A DNA stretch of 64,000 nt from Kuschelorhynchus macadamiae (Eukaryota; Arthropoda; Insecta; Coleoptera; Curculionidae). Below, in pieces: positions 10,147-21,796 of this stretch. The position numbers were made by a program, and so were the translations under genes. The DNA lies in contig JAUTXW010000537.1 in the NCBI GenBank assembly GCA_030620095.1, positions 2,133,501 through 2,197,500 of the forward strand. Reading direction: 5' to 3'. The notes beneath the pieces were generated by a model. That model did not search any database and had not been told where the DNA came from. It saw nothing but the letters and a program-made list of their open reading frames with translations. Within the stretch, counting starts at the first letter, position 1; each line of letters begins with the position of its first letter.

Positions 10147-12946
10147 CTAAGCAATGTTCTGAAAACTATGTGAAAGATATTCTTCAGTGCTCTAAAAAAC
10201 ATTTTTCTTTAGAATATCCTTTATTTTACATTCAAACTGTCTAAGACTGAGGTCTTTGATTCTACCAGGTAAAATGTTAAAAAGAATTAGACCATAATGA
10301 TTGCTGCCATCTCTGGCCCTAGTGGTCCTGTTGAATTACAATGTGAAATCATTCCTACCTCGAGTGTCATAACCATGGTAGTCACAATGTCTTGTATATG
10401 GTGGTATTCCTTTTTATGTGCATTAGACAGGTAAAAATGTACAGACAGGGTAGTGTCAAGATACCAAGAGAAATGAATTTATGCCTACAACATTGCCTGA
10501 TTTTCAGTCCAGACATTATACGTAAGCACCGTCGCTGCAATGCAACCACCCTGGCTGTATGTAATGAATGTCCCCAGCACAGAACAGCATAAGTGAGGTG
10601 AGAGTGGATATAACCATAATAAGCACTTAGGACATTGTCAGATACTATGTTCTTTAGGTTTCTGATAATGAAAGTGTCTCTACTTATCTTGCTGGCAAGA
10701 TATTTAATATGTGACTCCCAGGTTAACTTAGAGTCCTTAAAGACTCCGAAGAACTTAACTGGATTATTGTTTGAGATTTGTGGTTTTAGGGAAAAATCAA
10801 TGGTTTGGGTTTTCGCCTCGTTTATACTTAGTTTGTTTGAGAGAAACCAGTTCTCAATATTGGATTGCACCTCAGTACTACGTTGATCAAGTAATGTTAA
10901 ATCATCTGATTTTTCAAGTGCTGTAGTGTCGTCAGCATACAAAACTGCAGTGCTCTGAGAGACACAAGCACTAATATCAGTAATAAATATGACGAATAAA
11001 ATTGGCCCCAATACCGAGCCTTGGGGCACTCCATAAAGGACAGGGCTTTTGTTAGACACTGACCCATTGAATGTTACATATTGCATTCGGTTTGATAAGT
11101 ATGAACTTATTAACTTTAGACTGACTTACTGAAATTATATCTACAAAGCTTCTGTACTAGCAAATCATGCGAAACATAATCAAAAGCCTTTGTAAGGTCA
11201 AACAGAGATGCCCTTGCATACATCTTTCATTCGAAGTACTCTTGAATGTAGGAGTTGAGATAATTTATAGCAGATGTGGTTGACATACCTGCACGGAAAC
11301 CAAACATGGATTTTCCCTCGAAATAGCTGCATACTTTTTTTTAATGCCCATTTAAAAATTTTACTAAAGATCGGCACAATGGATATTGGTCTGTAATTGC
11401 TGACCTCCTCGCAAGCACCTTTTTTAAACACCTGCACAACACGAGCCAACTTCAAACATTCAGGAAACTGACCTTTTATACAAATATTTATAATTAGCGT
11501 TAAAGGTATAATTATTAGATTTTTTATGGTTTTCAAAATGTTAATATTTATTGAGAAACAATCTTTACTTGGGCTATTTTTTAAATTTGAAATTATATCC
11601 CTTCCAATGTTGAAACTTATTTCATTAAAATCAAAAGAAGAATTGGATGTAAAAGTGACTAAAGAAGCCAGGTAACTCAAGGGATCAATATTGGAATTGT
11701 CAAGACTCCTAATTACGTTCTCAGCAGTCTGTGAGAAAAAAACATTAAATTGTTTGTGTTCAAATGTTTAGGCGTACAGCTGTCTTGAACAGGCCTGTTA
11801 TTCTTAATTATATTCCAAACCACTTTATTTTTATTCTTAGTAAATTTATGTGCTTACTATTATCCTGTCTTCTACTTTCCTCTATTTTTACTCTATATTC
11901 GTTTCGAAATCTCCTAAGCATCTGCTGCGTTACCAGGATGAAATTGGATTCATTTAGGCGAGTTAGAAAACTTAATTTTTCTCTCATATCTTTTGATTCA
12001 TCAGTAAACCAATTTATTCGACAGGTATTATTGATATTGGTATTTTTAATAATTTTGGTTTTTTCTGGAAATGGTCTTTCACAAGCATCTTTTATTAAGT
12101 TAATTAAGTTAAAATTTCAAACTTGGAGTTTGCGGAAATTGATGGACTATCAATAAAAGACCAGTCAATGAGAATTACAAATGTATGAAGATCAAACAGG
12201 CCTTGATTAGTGATAGGTTTGCAAGTCATCCTAGAATTATTATTTGGCTGATTACTATGGAATCTTAAATTAAATGATATAGCTTGATGATCAGACATAT
12301 TTGGATTGATTATGTTATAATTATAGTTACTATTTAGGTTTGAGAAAACACTATCTAGACAATCGTTATTTCTAGTAGGTTGAGTAACCACCCTAGACAA
12401 ACTGTAAGATTCAAACAGGTTGCAAACCATTTGAGATTCTTTTGAGTTTTTATTGAAGTGCACATTAAAATTGCCAGTAGTTACTATACCCTTGCCCAAA
12501 CCTAAGTGATCCAGTAAAACTGACAGTCCATTTGTGAAAATATCAAGATCACCAAAAGGAGATCTATAGGTAGTTAAAATTTGGATGTTGTTACATATAA
12601 ACCTGGCCAATTCAAAGTGCACCTCCCTCGACATACCGATAACATCAAAAGGTAATTGAACTTTATCAATATCATGTCTCGTGAACATCGCCACGCCACC
12701 ATGTATATGTTGAGATCTACCAAAACTAGAGTAACAGAAAAACCCATTTAAACATATAAGGTTAAGGTCACTGGCTTGCAACCAGTGTTCATTAATGCAT
12801 AGTATATCGTGTGGATGATCAACTAAGAATGATTCTAATAAACTAATTTTATTACTCAGGCATTGGACATTATAGTGTAATATTTTTATAGAGGCACAAA
12901 CCTTACCCTTTGTTTCATGATTATTCAGTCCTGGGTCCTCAGTCAC
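10147..12946 (-). pseudogene. Element B ORF2: AP endonuclease, RT and CTD, frameshifted
   Basis: Seen: the endonuclease starts MTEDPGLNNHET and has LHYNVQCLSNKISLLES, INEHWL, GGVAMFTRHDI, TTGNFNVHF (the Asp of GDFN is Asn) and MSDHQAISF with the catalytic Asp-His. Tether 12100-11690 in shifted frames (INWFTDESKDMREKL). RT fingers at 11680-11198 with VSNYRPISIVPIFSKIFK; RT palm at 11086-10382 with GVPQGSVLGPILFVIFI, VLYADDTTALE and VKFFGVFKDSKLTWESH. CTD ends STEEYLSHS before the stop at 10147. Family: jockey superfamily. The start overlaps the end of ORF1 by 4 bases, a common LINE arrangement. Several frameshifts and stops make it inactive. Confidence 0.88.
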
Positions 12947-13170
12947 TGGATAGCATCAAACCATATTCCTTCCGGCCATACATCTTGGGACAAAACCTTG
13001 GTCTTATCATCAGGACAGACACCGATCTTATAAGAACTTCTCCATTTGTCTTTATTTGTCCTAATTTTTTCTGATGTACAATTTTCTAGATTGAGGTTGG
13101 TTTTCAAGTATTCTTCAATTAATCTAGCACTCGTGTCTGGAGTAAAGCCTGAGACAAAAGTCCAGGACAT
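12943..13170 (-). pseudogene. Element B ORF1 C-terminal domain
   Basis: Seen: 75 codons with WTFVSGFTPDTSARLIEEYL, KWRSSYKIGV and QDVWPEGIW. The reading continues upstream without stop to about 13230 (IGKRLHCSLQVANEN), so this is only the tail of ORF1 and the Met at 13170 is probably not the native start. Its stop overlaps the ORF2 start. Family: nucleic-acid-binding ORF1 protein of jockey-like LINEs. The N-terminal part is missing by 5' truncation. Confidence 0.75.
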
Positions 13171-13599
13171 GTTATTTTCATTTGCTACCTGTAGACTGCA
13201 GTGTAATCTTTTTCCAATATTGGGCGCTGGTCCACCGTGATTTTAAAAGCATATATGTACTGAAATCGTTTTTTTATCCCATTTCAAACACACCGAACAA
13301 GTGTACAGTCTGGTAGGTTTTTTGCAGTGTCTACGTATTTATTTTTCTGATCTGTATTTATTTTATTTCTTTACAATTCATTAACGCTACTTTCATTGAA
13401 AAAGTCTTATAAGGCAAAAATTGGGAAATTTAAAAATTTCTTAAAAGGCATATTTAAATGATGTGTCAGATTTGCACAACCTCGCTGAACACACAAAATT
13501 TGATAGTTCATTATATAACCTATTAAAGCTCAGTTTTCAGAAATTGATGATTTTTAGGCATCAATTTTATGATCAAATATAATTACTATTATTACTAAA

Positions 13600-14605
13600 T
13601 GATGAAGAGGCCAATCTAGAAACAGATGATACAAAGCGAAAAAACTATTTTAAATCTATGGAAGGATATAAAATGTTTTGTTCTAAGAGCTATGAAAACA
13701 AATTTGCAGAGGCTAATTTTCTTGAGGATAATCCAGCAAAAATGAGGTCCGAGTTGGAACAAAAAGATAGGATTAATGAAAGGCTTATGAATGACAATAG
13801 TTTGATTGAAGCAACTCTTACAGAAGAAATTGTAAATCTGCAAAATGACTTGAAGACAAAGGAATCGTTCATTAAGAGAGAACAACGGAAATCACAGAGC
13901 TTCAGAGATGATGCTGTTGAAGCAGAAGAAAAGTTTGAACAAAAAAATTAAAGAATAACGTGAATTAATTTGTCGTCTTAACAAGCAGTTGTCGGCCATG
14001 CTTGGGACTAAAAAAGATTTAGATAGGAAAATCTCTAGTTACAACGAAGAATCCGAAAAGTTAAAAGAAGAATGTCAGGAGTTTCAAAAAATTAAGCAGG
14101 ATATGTTAAACTCTATCTGAACTTTAGAAGCTGAAAATGATTGCTACAGCAAGGAATTGAACAGGATAAGTAAAGAGCTGACAGACCTTAAAAGCTCAGC
14201 CTCTGACTGCTCTCAGCAGGTTAGGGATCCCGTTTCTGTGCCTTGTAAGATGTATAGTGGATTAGACATTTCCCGTATTAAACGAATTCTTATTCTATGC
14301 GATCAGCAGGGACGTAATTTTGATAAAATATTATCGCGAAAATTTAGAGATGATGTGGGTATCAAACTGTTATAAAACCAGGTGCTCTTTTTTCGAATGT
14401 AGTAGAAGACTTTAAAAATCTAACAAAATGCTTGACTTTTGATGATCTAGTTATAGTTGTAGGCGGTTTAAATGATTTTAAAAATAACAAATTACCATGT
14501 GTTAACGAAATCATAAATAAGATATCGATATGTAAAAACACAAATGTTGCTTTGCTATCTGTTCCTTTCGGAAAGTTTAGTGATAAGACAGAATATTATT
14601 TTTAA
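13600..14605 (+). pseudogene. Element C ORF1: coiled coil plus SGNH/esterase-like domain
   Basis: Seen: from about 13600 the frame reads NDEEANLETDDTKRK and then a long heptad-rich region (MRSELEQKDRINERL, IVNLQNDLKTKESF, KLKEECQEFQKIKQDML, ELNRISKELTDLKSS) with stops near 13951 and 14118. Next comes ISRIKRILILCDQQGRNF (14266-14325), aligned to block I (GDSQGR) of SGNH hydrolases. A frameshift later, FDDLVIVVGGLNDF (14439-14480) aligns to the GTND block. Family knowledge: some CR1/L2-type LINEs carry an esterase in ORF1. The nucleophile Ser is Gln here (CDQQGR), so even this segment would be inactive. Similarity is by motif only. Confidence 0.65.
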
Positions 14606-14649
14606 TTTTAATTGTAGTTTTAAAAGGGCATTGTTACAGCACGACAATA

Positions 14650-17220
14650 TTTGAACTTCTTTTATTTTTGGATTCAATTAATTATCCCGATATTGTTTGT
14701 TTTTGTGAACACTGGTTAAAGCCAGAAGAATTTTTCGTTATTTCGGATGAATACATTTTGCTATCAAAATACTGCCGGACTTCAATGCTACACGGAGGTA
14801 CAATGATATTAGCTACACGCTCCTTCTTAGAGGAATTTGAATTCCAAAATGTTGATAAATATGGTGATGTAAATGAAGATTAGGTTTTCGAGATGTCCAT
14901 AATTTTTGCGAAAAACCATGGAATCTCTTCTAATGTGGGCGGATTTATTAGTAAGCTTGAAAGAGTCCTGTCTCTGCTACCAGATCGGGCTAATGTCATT
15001 TTGCTGGGGGATTTTAATATTGATTATAATGAAAAATACTCGGTAAATACTATTAACTTGTGTAGCCTTCTCCAATCCTATAACTTAGTAATGTATGTGA
15101 ATTCTCCCACTCATATTGCTCAATTTTCTTCTTCAACAATTGATTATTTTTGCTCATCTTTGGATTCTTGTGGTATTGATTGTTCAGTGGTAAATTCAAG
15201 TTTATCGGATCGTGAAGGTATAATAAGTAGTGTTTAGATTGAAAGAAAAAGTATAAAAACACGAAAAGTAAAACGAGGTAGATTATTTAGTAGAGCTAAC
15301 TTCAATAAATTTAATTGAGAATGTTTGGGGGTAGATTGGCACTGTATATTTAACTTTGATGATCCTCTGGAAAGATTCCATGAACTACTTCAGCAAACTT
15401 TCAATAAGTCATTTTCCATTCAAAAAATACGAAAAAAGAATAAAAAACCTTGGATTACTAAGGGCTTAAAAATTTCCACAGCAAAGATGAGAGGTTTGCA
15501 TTTAATTAAAAGATGTACTGATAATGCAATATTTTTGGGATATTATCAGAGGTATAGAGCGATTTATAGGAGGCTTATCAAAATAGCAAAACAGCTTCAT
15601 TATTCTGAACGTTTATCTAGATCCAGCAACACTCAAAGGGAAAACTGGTGTATTGTCAATGATATTAGAGGATCCTCAAATCAACCTGTGTTGGGTATTC
15701 CTGTTGTGCCTCCAAACGTTCTTAACCAGTATTACTATTCCATTGCTGATGATCTTATCTCAAAAATAAATGCTGTGTTTGATCCTATGGATTATTTGAA
15801 GGATATTTCTATTCCAGAATAATTTTTCTTTCTGCCCACTGATCTGGGAGAGCTTAAGCAAATAATTAAGTAATTAAAAAATAAAAACTCCAGGGGTGAG
15901 GATGGGATTTCAGCTAAAATTCTTCTTTCATTGCCTGAAGAGGCATTGGTGGTCTTTTCTGAGGCTGTCAATCACTCCTGGCTTACTGGTAAGTTTCCTG
16001 GAAGCTTGAAGTATGCTAGGGTTATACCACTGGATAAAGGTGGAGATCTGAGCGATCCACGAAACTTTAGGCCTATTTCGTTACTGTCCACTATCTCAAA
16101 AGTAATTGAGAAATTGGTTAAAGTGCGCTTATTATCATATCTTAAGCGTAATAACATCATACATCCCTGTCAGTTTGGATTTCAATCAGGCAGAAATACT
16201 ATGGATGCAGTATTTCAATTTTTGTAGGACGTGTACTTTGGTCTAAATAGTGGAGAGTCAGTTGCAGCAGTGTTTTGTGACCTGTCAAGGGTGTTTGACT
16301 GTGTAAATCACGGTATGCTGTTGAACAAGCTTGCTGTGTATGGTTTCAGGGGGGTGGCTCTGGAATGGTTTCGGTCATACTGGTGCCATTAATCATGGAG
16401 TCCCACAGGGTTCAGTTCTGGGCCCAGTTCTTTTTCTCTTATACGTCAATGATTTGGCATCAGTTGGTGTTGGGGGAAAGTTTACGCTCTTTGCGGACGA
16501 CACGACCATCCTGTGGCGTGATTCTGATCTTGGTGTGTTAAGGGAAAAAATGTCACTGGATCTTCCGATGGTTGGGCAGTGGTGGGATGCGAGTCTCTTG
16601 TCTCTCAATGTCAGCAAAACCAACATAGTAGAGTTTCGATCTAACCTGGGAGATTTATACCTAAGAGGTGCTCTTCTTGAGGGCACCACAACAACAAAGT
16701 TCTTGGGAGGCTCAATTGACAAATTATTAAAATTTGATGATCATGTGTGGCTAAACGAGTCTCTTCAGGGTGTTATGCTGTTCGTACGGTAGCAAGAGAG
16801 ATTGGGACTGAACCAGCAAAAATGGTGTATCACTCTCTTGTCCAATCTTATCTGCGATATGGAATCATGTTTTGGGGCCATACTTGTAATTACTTGCTGC
16901 AGCCGCTGTTTGTTCTACAAAAACGGGAGGTAAGGAGCATCTGTGGGGCTAACGGTTTGCATGATTTATAAGCACAAGGATCTGATGCCTTTGCCAAACC
17001 ATACTTATGACACAAGGCACTCTCGTGTTTTGCGCCTTCCCATCCCATCATCAGCATTAACAAAAAATTCCATAATTTATGAGAGTAGAAAGATGTATAA
17101 CCATCTGCCCGAACAGATTAAAACTTTAAATCTGAAATGTTTTAAAAGCTCGGTAAAGAAATTACTTTTGGAAATTGGCATATTATGAGTTGAGAGAATT
17201 TTATAGTGACTTTTTTGATT
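14650..17220 (+). pseudogene. Element C ORF2: AP endonuclease, RT and CTD, with stops
   Basis: Seen: the endonuclease has DIVCFCEHWLKPEEF, MLHGGTMI, VILLGDFNIDYNEK, SPTHIAQFSSSTIDYF and SLSDREGI; the catalytic His of SDH is Arg. Tether KKPWITKGLKISTAKMRGL. RT: PRNFRPISLLSTISKVIEK, HPCQFGFQSGRNTMDAV, a stop at 16225-16227, FCDLSRVFDCVNH, GVPQGSVLGPVLFLLYVND, FTLFADDTTILW and KFLGGSID. CTD in two frames: RHSRVLRLPIPSSAL, SRKMYNHLPEQIK, YYELREFYSDFF. Six or more disabling changes. The palm Asp pair is kept, showing that decay is fairly recent or neutral. Closest relative in the window: the 4.5 kb fragment. Confidence 0.85.
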
Positions 17221-17544
17221 TGAATTGATTTTTTTTTGTTTTTATATTTTTTAAATAAACTTTTTTTGAACTCATTTTTAATTTATTATAATGTGTATAT
17301 AATCTTTAAAATGTTTGTATAACTTTTTCTTTTGTGTTGCTGTGTAGTTTACTGTATATTTTTCTTTGTACATTTTAAATAGCTAAACTAATTTTAATAT
17401 GTGACTGACATTTCTGTTTCTATTTTTATTTTATACAAAAGTGACTGTCTGTTGTACAGAGGGGATTTTTACATATTGGCTTTGTCTACAAGACTTTATA
17501 CTCTTTGACAATAAAGCATATTTTGAATTTGAATTGAATTGAAC

Positions 17545-18289
17545 TGTTAGGAAGATTTTTTTAAGCTAATTATATTCAATAAAAGAAAGCTATATAGAAT
17601 TGTTTGAAGTAAGTAACAATAATTTGATTTTTTCCAATGCTAATTTATCGCATTTGTCCATTATGTAAAATTAATAATCACGCATTATATAATTGTTCAA
17701 ATTTTTTTTGGGTAAAACTTTTTTTGGGCTTTCATTTTTTGAGTATTATATACAATTTTTAAAACTTGTATATCTTTGTCAACAAAACGGTAAATTTGAC
17801 ACCAGTTCAAAATATTGCTACCCTTTCTCGGTCTGATCTTAATCGGAGAATGGTATCTAATAAATCGCAAGATGTACAGCCCGATACATCAAATAATATT
17901 TTAGCAGCTATCGGCGTAGCGGGTGAACGATTGTTGATTTTATTGATAATTGAGGAATGCCTCAAACTTTTAGATACCTTTTAGATTCCGGAAGTATGAC
18001 CTCATTCATTTTACTTTAATCTGCAAATCATTTAGGTTTATCAAAAAAAATGTTCTCTTAAAATGAACAGAACCGGTTCTATGAAATGGCACGTAAATAA
18101 CGGCAGTATTACGTTCGCTATAATTTTTTTTAGGACAAGATGGTCCTATGTCCTGTACTTGCTACCGACGCTGTAAATTTTAATAAAATACGCAACTTGT
18201 CTACGAGTTCGTTGCCTTTAGATTCCTGGACTCATTAAACATTTAAGACTTGCGGATGAACGCCTTTATAGTCCGAGCAAAATAGGCGT
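17545..18289. other. Intronic gap, one unrecognised 72-codon ORF
   Basis: AT-rich. An open stretch at 17766-17984 (SRSDLNRRMVSNKSQDVQ within it) and some codon-like sense on to 18060 suggest an eroded coding fragment. I cannot assign it to a family. Confidence 0.25.
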
Positions 18290-18580
18290 TTTCTAAATTA
18301 TTTTAGTGGTCGCATTTTAGGCAATTGTAATGAATTTGACGATAAATTCAAAATGGCGGTCAAATAAAATGTTTATAATCTTGAAAAATCACCCTTCACC
18401 TGTTAGGGTTCCTAGATGCAAAACAAAAACATTTTTCTCAATTTCGTTGGTCGCTCTGTCTGTTCGACAGTTCACGGAGAGCTAAAAAACTACTTACCCG
18501 ATTTGGTTCAAATTATGATGAAAAAGATCATATAGGGATGACATTTGTTCCTAAATTACTTCACGACTATCCAGGATATC
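18290..18580 (+). repeat. Dispersed repeat R1, copy 2
   Basis: Seen: AAAATGGCGGTCAAATAAAATG at 18350-18371, then ATAATCTTGAAAAA, CCTAGATGCAAAACA, a GGTCGCTCTGTCTGTTCGAC stretch and GCTAAAAAACTACTTACC, the block order of copies 1, 3 and 4. It lies in the Ube2j2 intron. Confidence 0.7.
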
Positions 18581-18750
18581 AAAAAAGTCCGAATGACATA
18601 AAAGTCTTCGAATAAAACCGGAAATCCGGTAAGTATCAATGTCGCTAAAACAGGCTTTTAGTGGCGATCAAAGGGGTCATGATTGGACCAAAGTTACACC
18701 CTCTATAATTTTCTAAACATTAATGGTTTTTGTAAAGAATTATGTATATT

Positions 18751-18754
<4 letters not shown>

Positions 18755-18810
<56 letters not shown>
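18755..18810. repeat. (TA)n microsatellite
   Basis: An uninterrupted TA dinucleotide run of about 55 bases. The ORF reading IYIYIY through it is an artefact. Confidence 0.95.
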
Positions 18811-18813
<3 letters not shown>

Positions 18814-19179
18814 TATATTTGAAATATTACCTTTTGTTAATAATTACAACACACAAATATTTATGGATGAACCACTTTTTTCAGATTAGATTCATAAAAA
18901 GTTTTTGGAAGCTTGCACGTAACTTGTTTTTGAAGTATAATAACATAAAACATATTTCTCACAAAATACAAGTTATGAAATATGTAAAAGATTGATTATA
19001 TGAGACTTTATAATGCAAAAATGTATTATTTCTAACTAAAGCCTTGACTATCTTTAATAATAAATACATGGCCAATTTTTACTCCTAGTTGTATGTTGCA
19101 AAATAAGTACAGTGAGCTAGTGTATGAGGCGAGGTATGACATTGAGGTTGTTTGCCTTTTTATGTTGCACTATAAATAA

Positions 19180-19315
19180 ACCCCAACTTTCGATTAACAT
19201 TTGGTAGTACTAATTTTTACTGCAATTCAAAAACCAAACCTTTTCTTTATTATACTTTTTCTCCTTTTCTAATTAAATATTAAAAAATACAGTCTATTCT
19301 TTCTCCTTTATATCT
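19180..19315 (+). repeat. Intronic direct repeat, copy 2 (partner 9395-9520)
   Basis: Starts TCGATTAACATTTGGTAGTA and ends TCTTTCTCCTTTATATCTGG. It is an altered version of the block near the 5' end of the same intron. Confidence 0.45.
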
Positions 19316-19439
19316 GGCTCCTTTAATTTCAAAAACAAGGAATGAGTGCCTGCAGACTCATTTTCGGTTTCTGTCTTAAAATACATGGTTAGGGTAATAT
19401 CATATAACCAAAATTAATTTTCATCTGCTGTTCAAAATG

Positions 19440-20000
19440 GATTGACAAGGGGAAAATCTGCAATCATAGTTGTCTGTCTGGTTATAACTGAAATTATAAA
19501 TTGGGCTAACATAAAAAAAAGAAACTATGGCTATGTTGATAAACCTTTTTAAGGAATTTGATCGTGTAAATTGTAAAGTATTCTGTAAGATGTATGGGAT
19601 ATATGGTGTAGCTTGGGATTTGATCTCGTCTAATTGTGTATGCAGGGTCATGGAAAAAGGTTTAAAAAGTGAAATTAAGTCTTCAAAAATATATTAGTAC
19701 TAGTTATGCTTCAAGGCTCTATATTGGACCTTTCCTCATATTTTATATTTACAAATAAATTGAATGATATCTGGTGTGTACACAGTGTTTTGTGGAGATA
19801 ACTTATATTTAGTGAGAACAATAATAAGTTACTTATTTCAAAGCTCTTCTTCGAAGCTTTGGGGAGAGAATGTCAAGTAGATGCCACTTCAGTTGATTTC
19901 TCCATGGCTTTTTACAAATTCAATCATCAGTTGTATTTTGCTACATTTATATATTATAGAGAATGAGGATGCATTGGGGACGGGTGTTCATATCATTAGT
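19440..20000 (+). pseudogene. Decayed LINE RT remnant in the Ube2j2 intron
   Basis: Seen: 19433-19530 reads QNGLTRGKSAIIVVCLVITE (finger block), 19545-19650 reads FKEFDRVNCKV and YGIYGVAWDLIS (palm A), and 19708-19770 gives MLQGSIL then GPFLIF over a frame change (the GVPQGSILGPFL block). A second palm-A-like block, VDATSVDFSMAFYKFNHQ, follows at 19880-19935, so two fragments may be joined here. No intact frame. Confidence 0.65.
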
Positions 20001-20221
20001 CTCAAGCTCAAGCCACTTTAAGTCCTTGATATAAAATTATGGAAATAATAATTACAACCTAAAATGACGTTAGATCGTCATTTTGATATCCTGCAAATAT
20101 CATATTTTCTGATTCTAATTTAAATATAATGTCAGAGGTCTCATTAGATTTTTTTTTAATTGATAATATTTTTAAAGCTGGTATTTATAAAATATAATTA
20201 ATTTTTTTATTTATATTACAG

Positions 20222-20359
20222 CTTGAAAAGAGTCCAACCTTGGGAAGTATAGAAACATCAGATTATGATAAACGGCAATTTGCGTATCGATCACTTGAAT
20301 TTAATCTAAAGGATTCACGGTTTTGTGAATTATTTCCGGAAATTGTGGAAAACATAACT
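20222..20359 (+). CDS. Ube2j2: Ube2j2 exon: end of UBC domain and linker
   Basis: Seen: 138 bases (46 codons) between TATTACAG and GTAAGG, in frame with the exon ending at 8836 (phase 0). It encodes LEKSPTLGSIETSDYDKRQF and NLKDSRFCELFPEIVE, matching the GPTLGSIETS and NLKDxxFCELFPEVVE segments of UBE2J2 from other animals. It completes the C-terminal helices of the catalytic domain. Separated from the previous exon by 11.4 kb of mostly transposon sequence. Confidence 0.95.
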
Positions 20360-20419
20360 GTAAGGATACATACAATATATTTATAAAATAATATAAATAT
20401 CTATATTAATTCTTTGTAG

Positions 20420-20605
20420 GTCGAATTACAAAAAAGAAACAAGATCGAAAAATCGGTAGTAGACGGAACTAATTCCAGCATTTCAACGCCTGTAACAAAT
20501 TTCCAATCATGTTTAACTAATTTATGTGTTATTATTGGTTTTGCTGCCTTTGCGTTTACAGTAAAATATGTAATGAAGACTACTATTTCCGAAACAGAAG
20601 AATGA
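20420..20605 (+). CDS. Ube2j2: Ube2j2 last exon: linker and C-terminal membrane anchor
   Basis: Seen: after a 60-base intron (GTAAGG to TTTGTAG) the frame continues for 61 codons to TGA at 20603-20605. A polar, Ser/Thr-rich linker of about 30 residues leads to a hydrophobic helix, LCVIIGFAAFAFTVKYVM, followed by a short acidic tail (ETEE). The helix closely matches the tail anchor of UBE2J2 (FVIVGFAAFAYTVKYV), which holds the enzyme on the cytosolic face of the ER. The linker is shorter than in vertebrates. No AATAAA lies within about 100 bases; the nearest similar string is ATTTATAAA at 20638. Confidence 0.95.
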   Translation, partial: VELQKRNKIEKSVVDGTNSSISTPVTNFQSCLTNLCVIIGFAAFAFTVKYVMKTTISETEE

Positions 20606-21788
20606 AGTATTTTGTTTTATTGTTATAAGTATGCTTTATTTATAAAAGTAATACATTTATTTTTAGTTATTATAGTACAGTTTAATCATTTAAAATTCAA
20701 ATATTTGCCAAAATAATGCCAAACTCACACACACTCTATTTAACAGTAACCCCATCTCAGCTTCTGATTTACTAACACTTAACTAGGATTTTTTTTATCA
20801 AGACTGTTGTTTGCAACTTATAAAATTGGCTTCCTGTAATGAACCAAAAATTTGACAAAAGGCGTGGAATAACTACTTAATAATTCCTTTAACCTTTGCT
20901 ACAATTGGAATCTTGGACAGACAGTGGCTTTATTATTTTTGGCACTTATAAAGAGAATGCCAAATGAAAAATTTAGGAGCAGAATATAAAAAAATGACAA
21001 AAAACTTTGAAAACCCTAGAGAAGAATGTCATCCGTTTTCCCACCCTTAGAAAAATCCCTAAAGACCAGTCTAATTCAAATTGATACTATTTTTAACTGC
21101 TTTGATAAACGTATCCTACACTTATTTTCGCTGAAGATTGATATTGATTGAACTTTTCCTTCTTTCTGAGTAGGGGACAGCGTGCCCTATTTGTAGGTAA
21201 GATCAAACGCACCTAGGTGAGATCAAAAGTTTCGCATTCTTCTGGTAAAGGAGCTGTCGGCCAAGTTTCGTGACACCCTTACATTCTAGGATGCTTATGA
21301 CATGTCGTAAACAGATTAGGGTTTCCGTGGTTTGACTGTGTAGAGGAAGGTTTTTCCCTATTTATAAGTGTTTAGTGGAAAAGGTTTTGCCCTCTTTTAG
21401 TATATAGATTGCAATTCTTCAAATATGCGTTTCTTGGAATCGCGGATATTCTAGATTTGGTCATGCCTACTCCAAGGGTTTTTTTTTTCGCTTTATTTCA
21501 CTGAAGTCAAACCTTCCTAAGTTTTTATACCTTCAACTAAAATAGATAGTATGGTTCTCTTTCCCATAGGGGAAACCTTCATCTCAAAACGACTTTACGT
21601 GGGAATCAATGATATTTTTCCGAAGTGTCAGAACGAATTTCCTTTGTATTAGGGATTTTCATATAAAAAAAAACTCCAGTACTTCTGCGTTTTTGATTAA
21701 AGTAACATTGGACGTATTGTTTTTTACAGAAACATTTTCAAAAAAATCCTATTCATTTTTAATACCATCGCCAATTTTAACGACTTTT
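20606..21788. other. Intergenic gap, nothing recognised
   Basis: Contains the Ube2j2 3' UTR at its left end. Between 20.9 and 21.78 kb the base composition is slightly less AT-rich, but I see no coding family, repeat partner or terminal repeat. The 66-codon ORF at 21609-21809 has no recognisable sense. Confidence 0.5.
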
Positions 21789-21796
21789 GGTACACT

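Larger units (their letters stand above)
9700..13250 (-). mobile_element. Near-full-length LINE in the Ube2j2 intron (element B)
   Basis: Seen on the minus strand, 5' to 3': ORF1 C-terminus (13170-12943), endonuclease (12946-12104), tether and RT (12100-10380), CTD (to 10147), then a 3' UTR to about 9700. The UTR contains two versions of a block around ATTGATGATG-ACATACAA (9707 and 10030) and of AATCACTAAAA (9802 and 10010), so it holds internal direct repeats. Length about 3.5 kb, 5'-truncated inside ORF1. It faces away from element C, which starts only about 250 bases beyond. Confidence 0.85.
13500..17541 (+). mobile_element. Near-full-length LINE in the Ube2j2 intron (element C)
   Basis: Seen: ORF1 with coiled coil and SGNH-like segment (13600-14605), then endonuclease (14650-15240), tether (15325-15822), RT (15830-16975), CTD (to 17220) and a 3' UTR. 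The element ends in TTTGACAATAAAGC plus TTTGAATTGAA repeats at 17504-17541. About 4 kb in total. Every domain of a CR1/jockey-like element is present in order, each with stops or frameshifts. Its tail matches the LINE end at 5090-5116 and, inverted, 62398-62430. Confidence 0.88.

Noticed and set aside
11764..12156. 130-codon plus-strand ORF
   Set aside because: Antisense of element B's tether, which reads as LINE sequence on the minus strand (INWFTDESKDMREKL).
16393..16722. 109-codon minus-strand ORF
   Set aside because: Antisense of element C's RT palm (GVPQGSVLGP to KFLGG).
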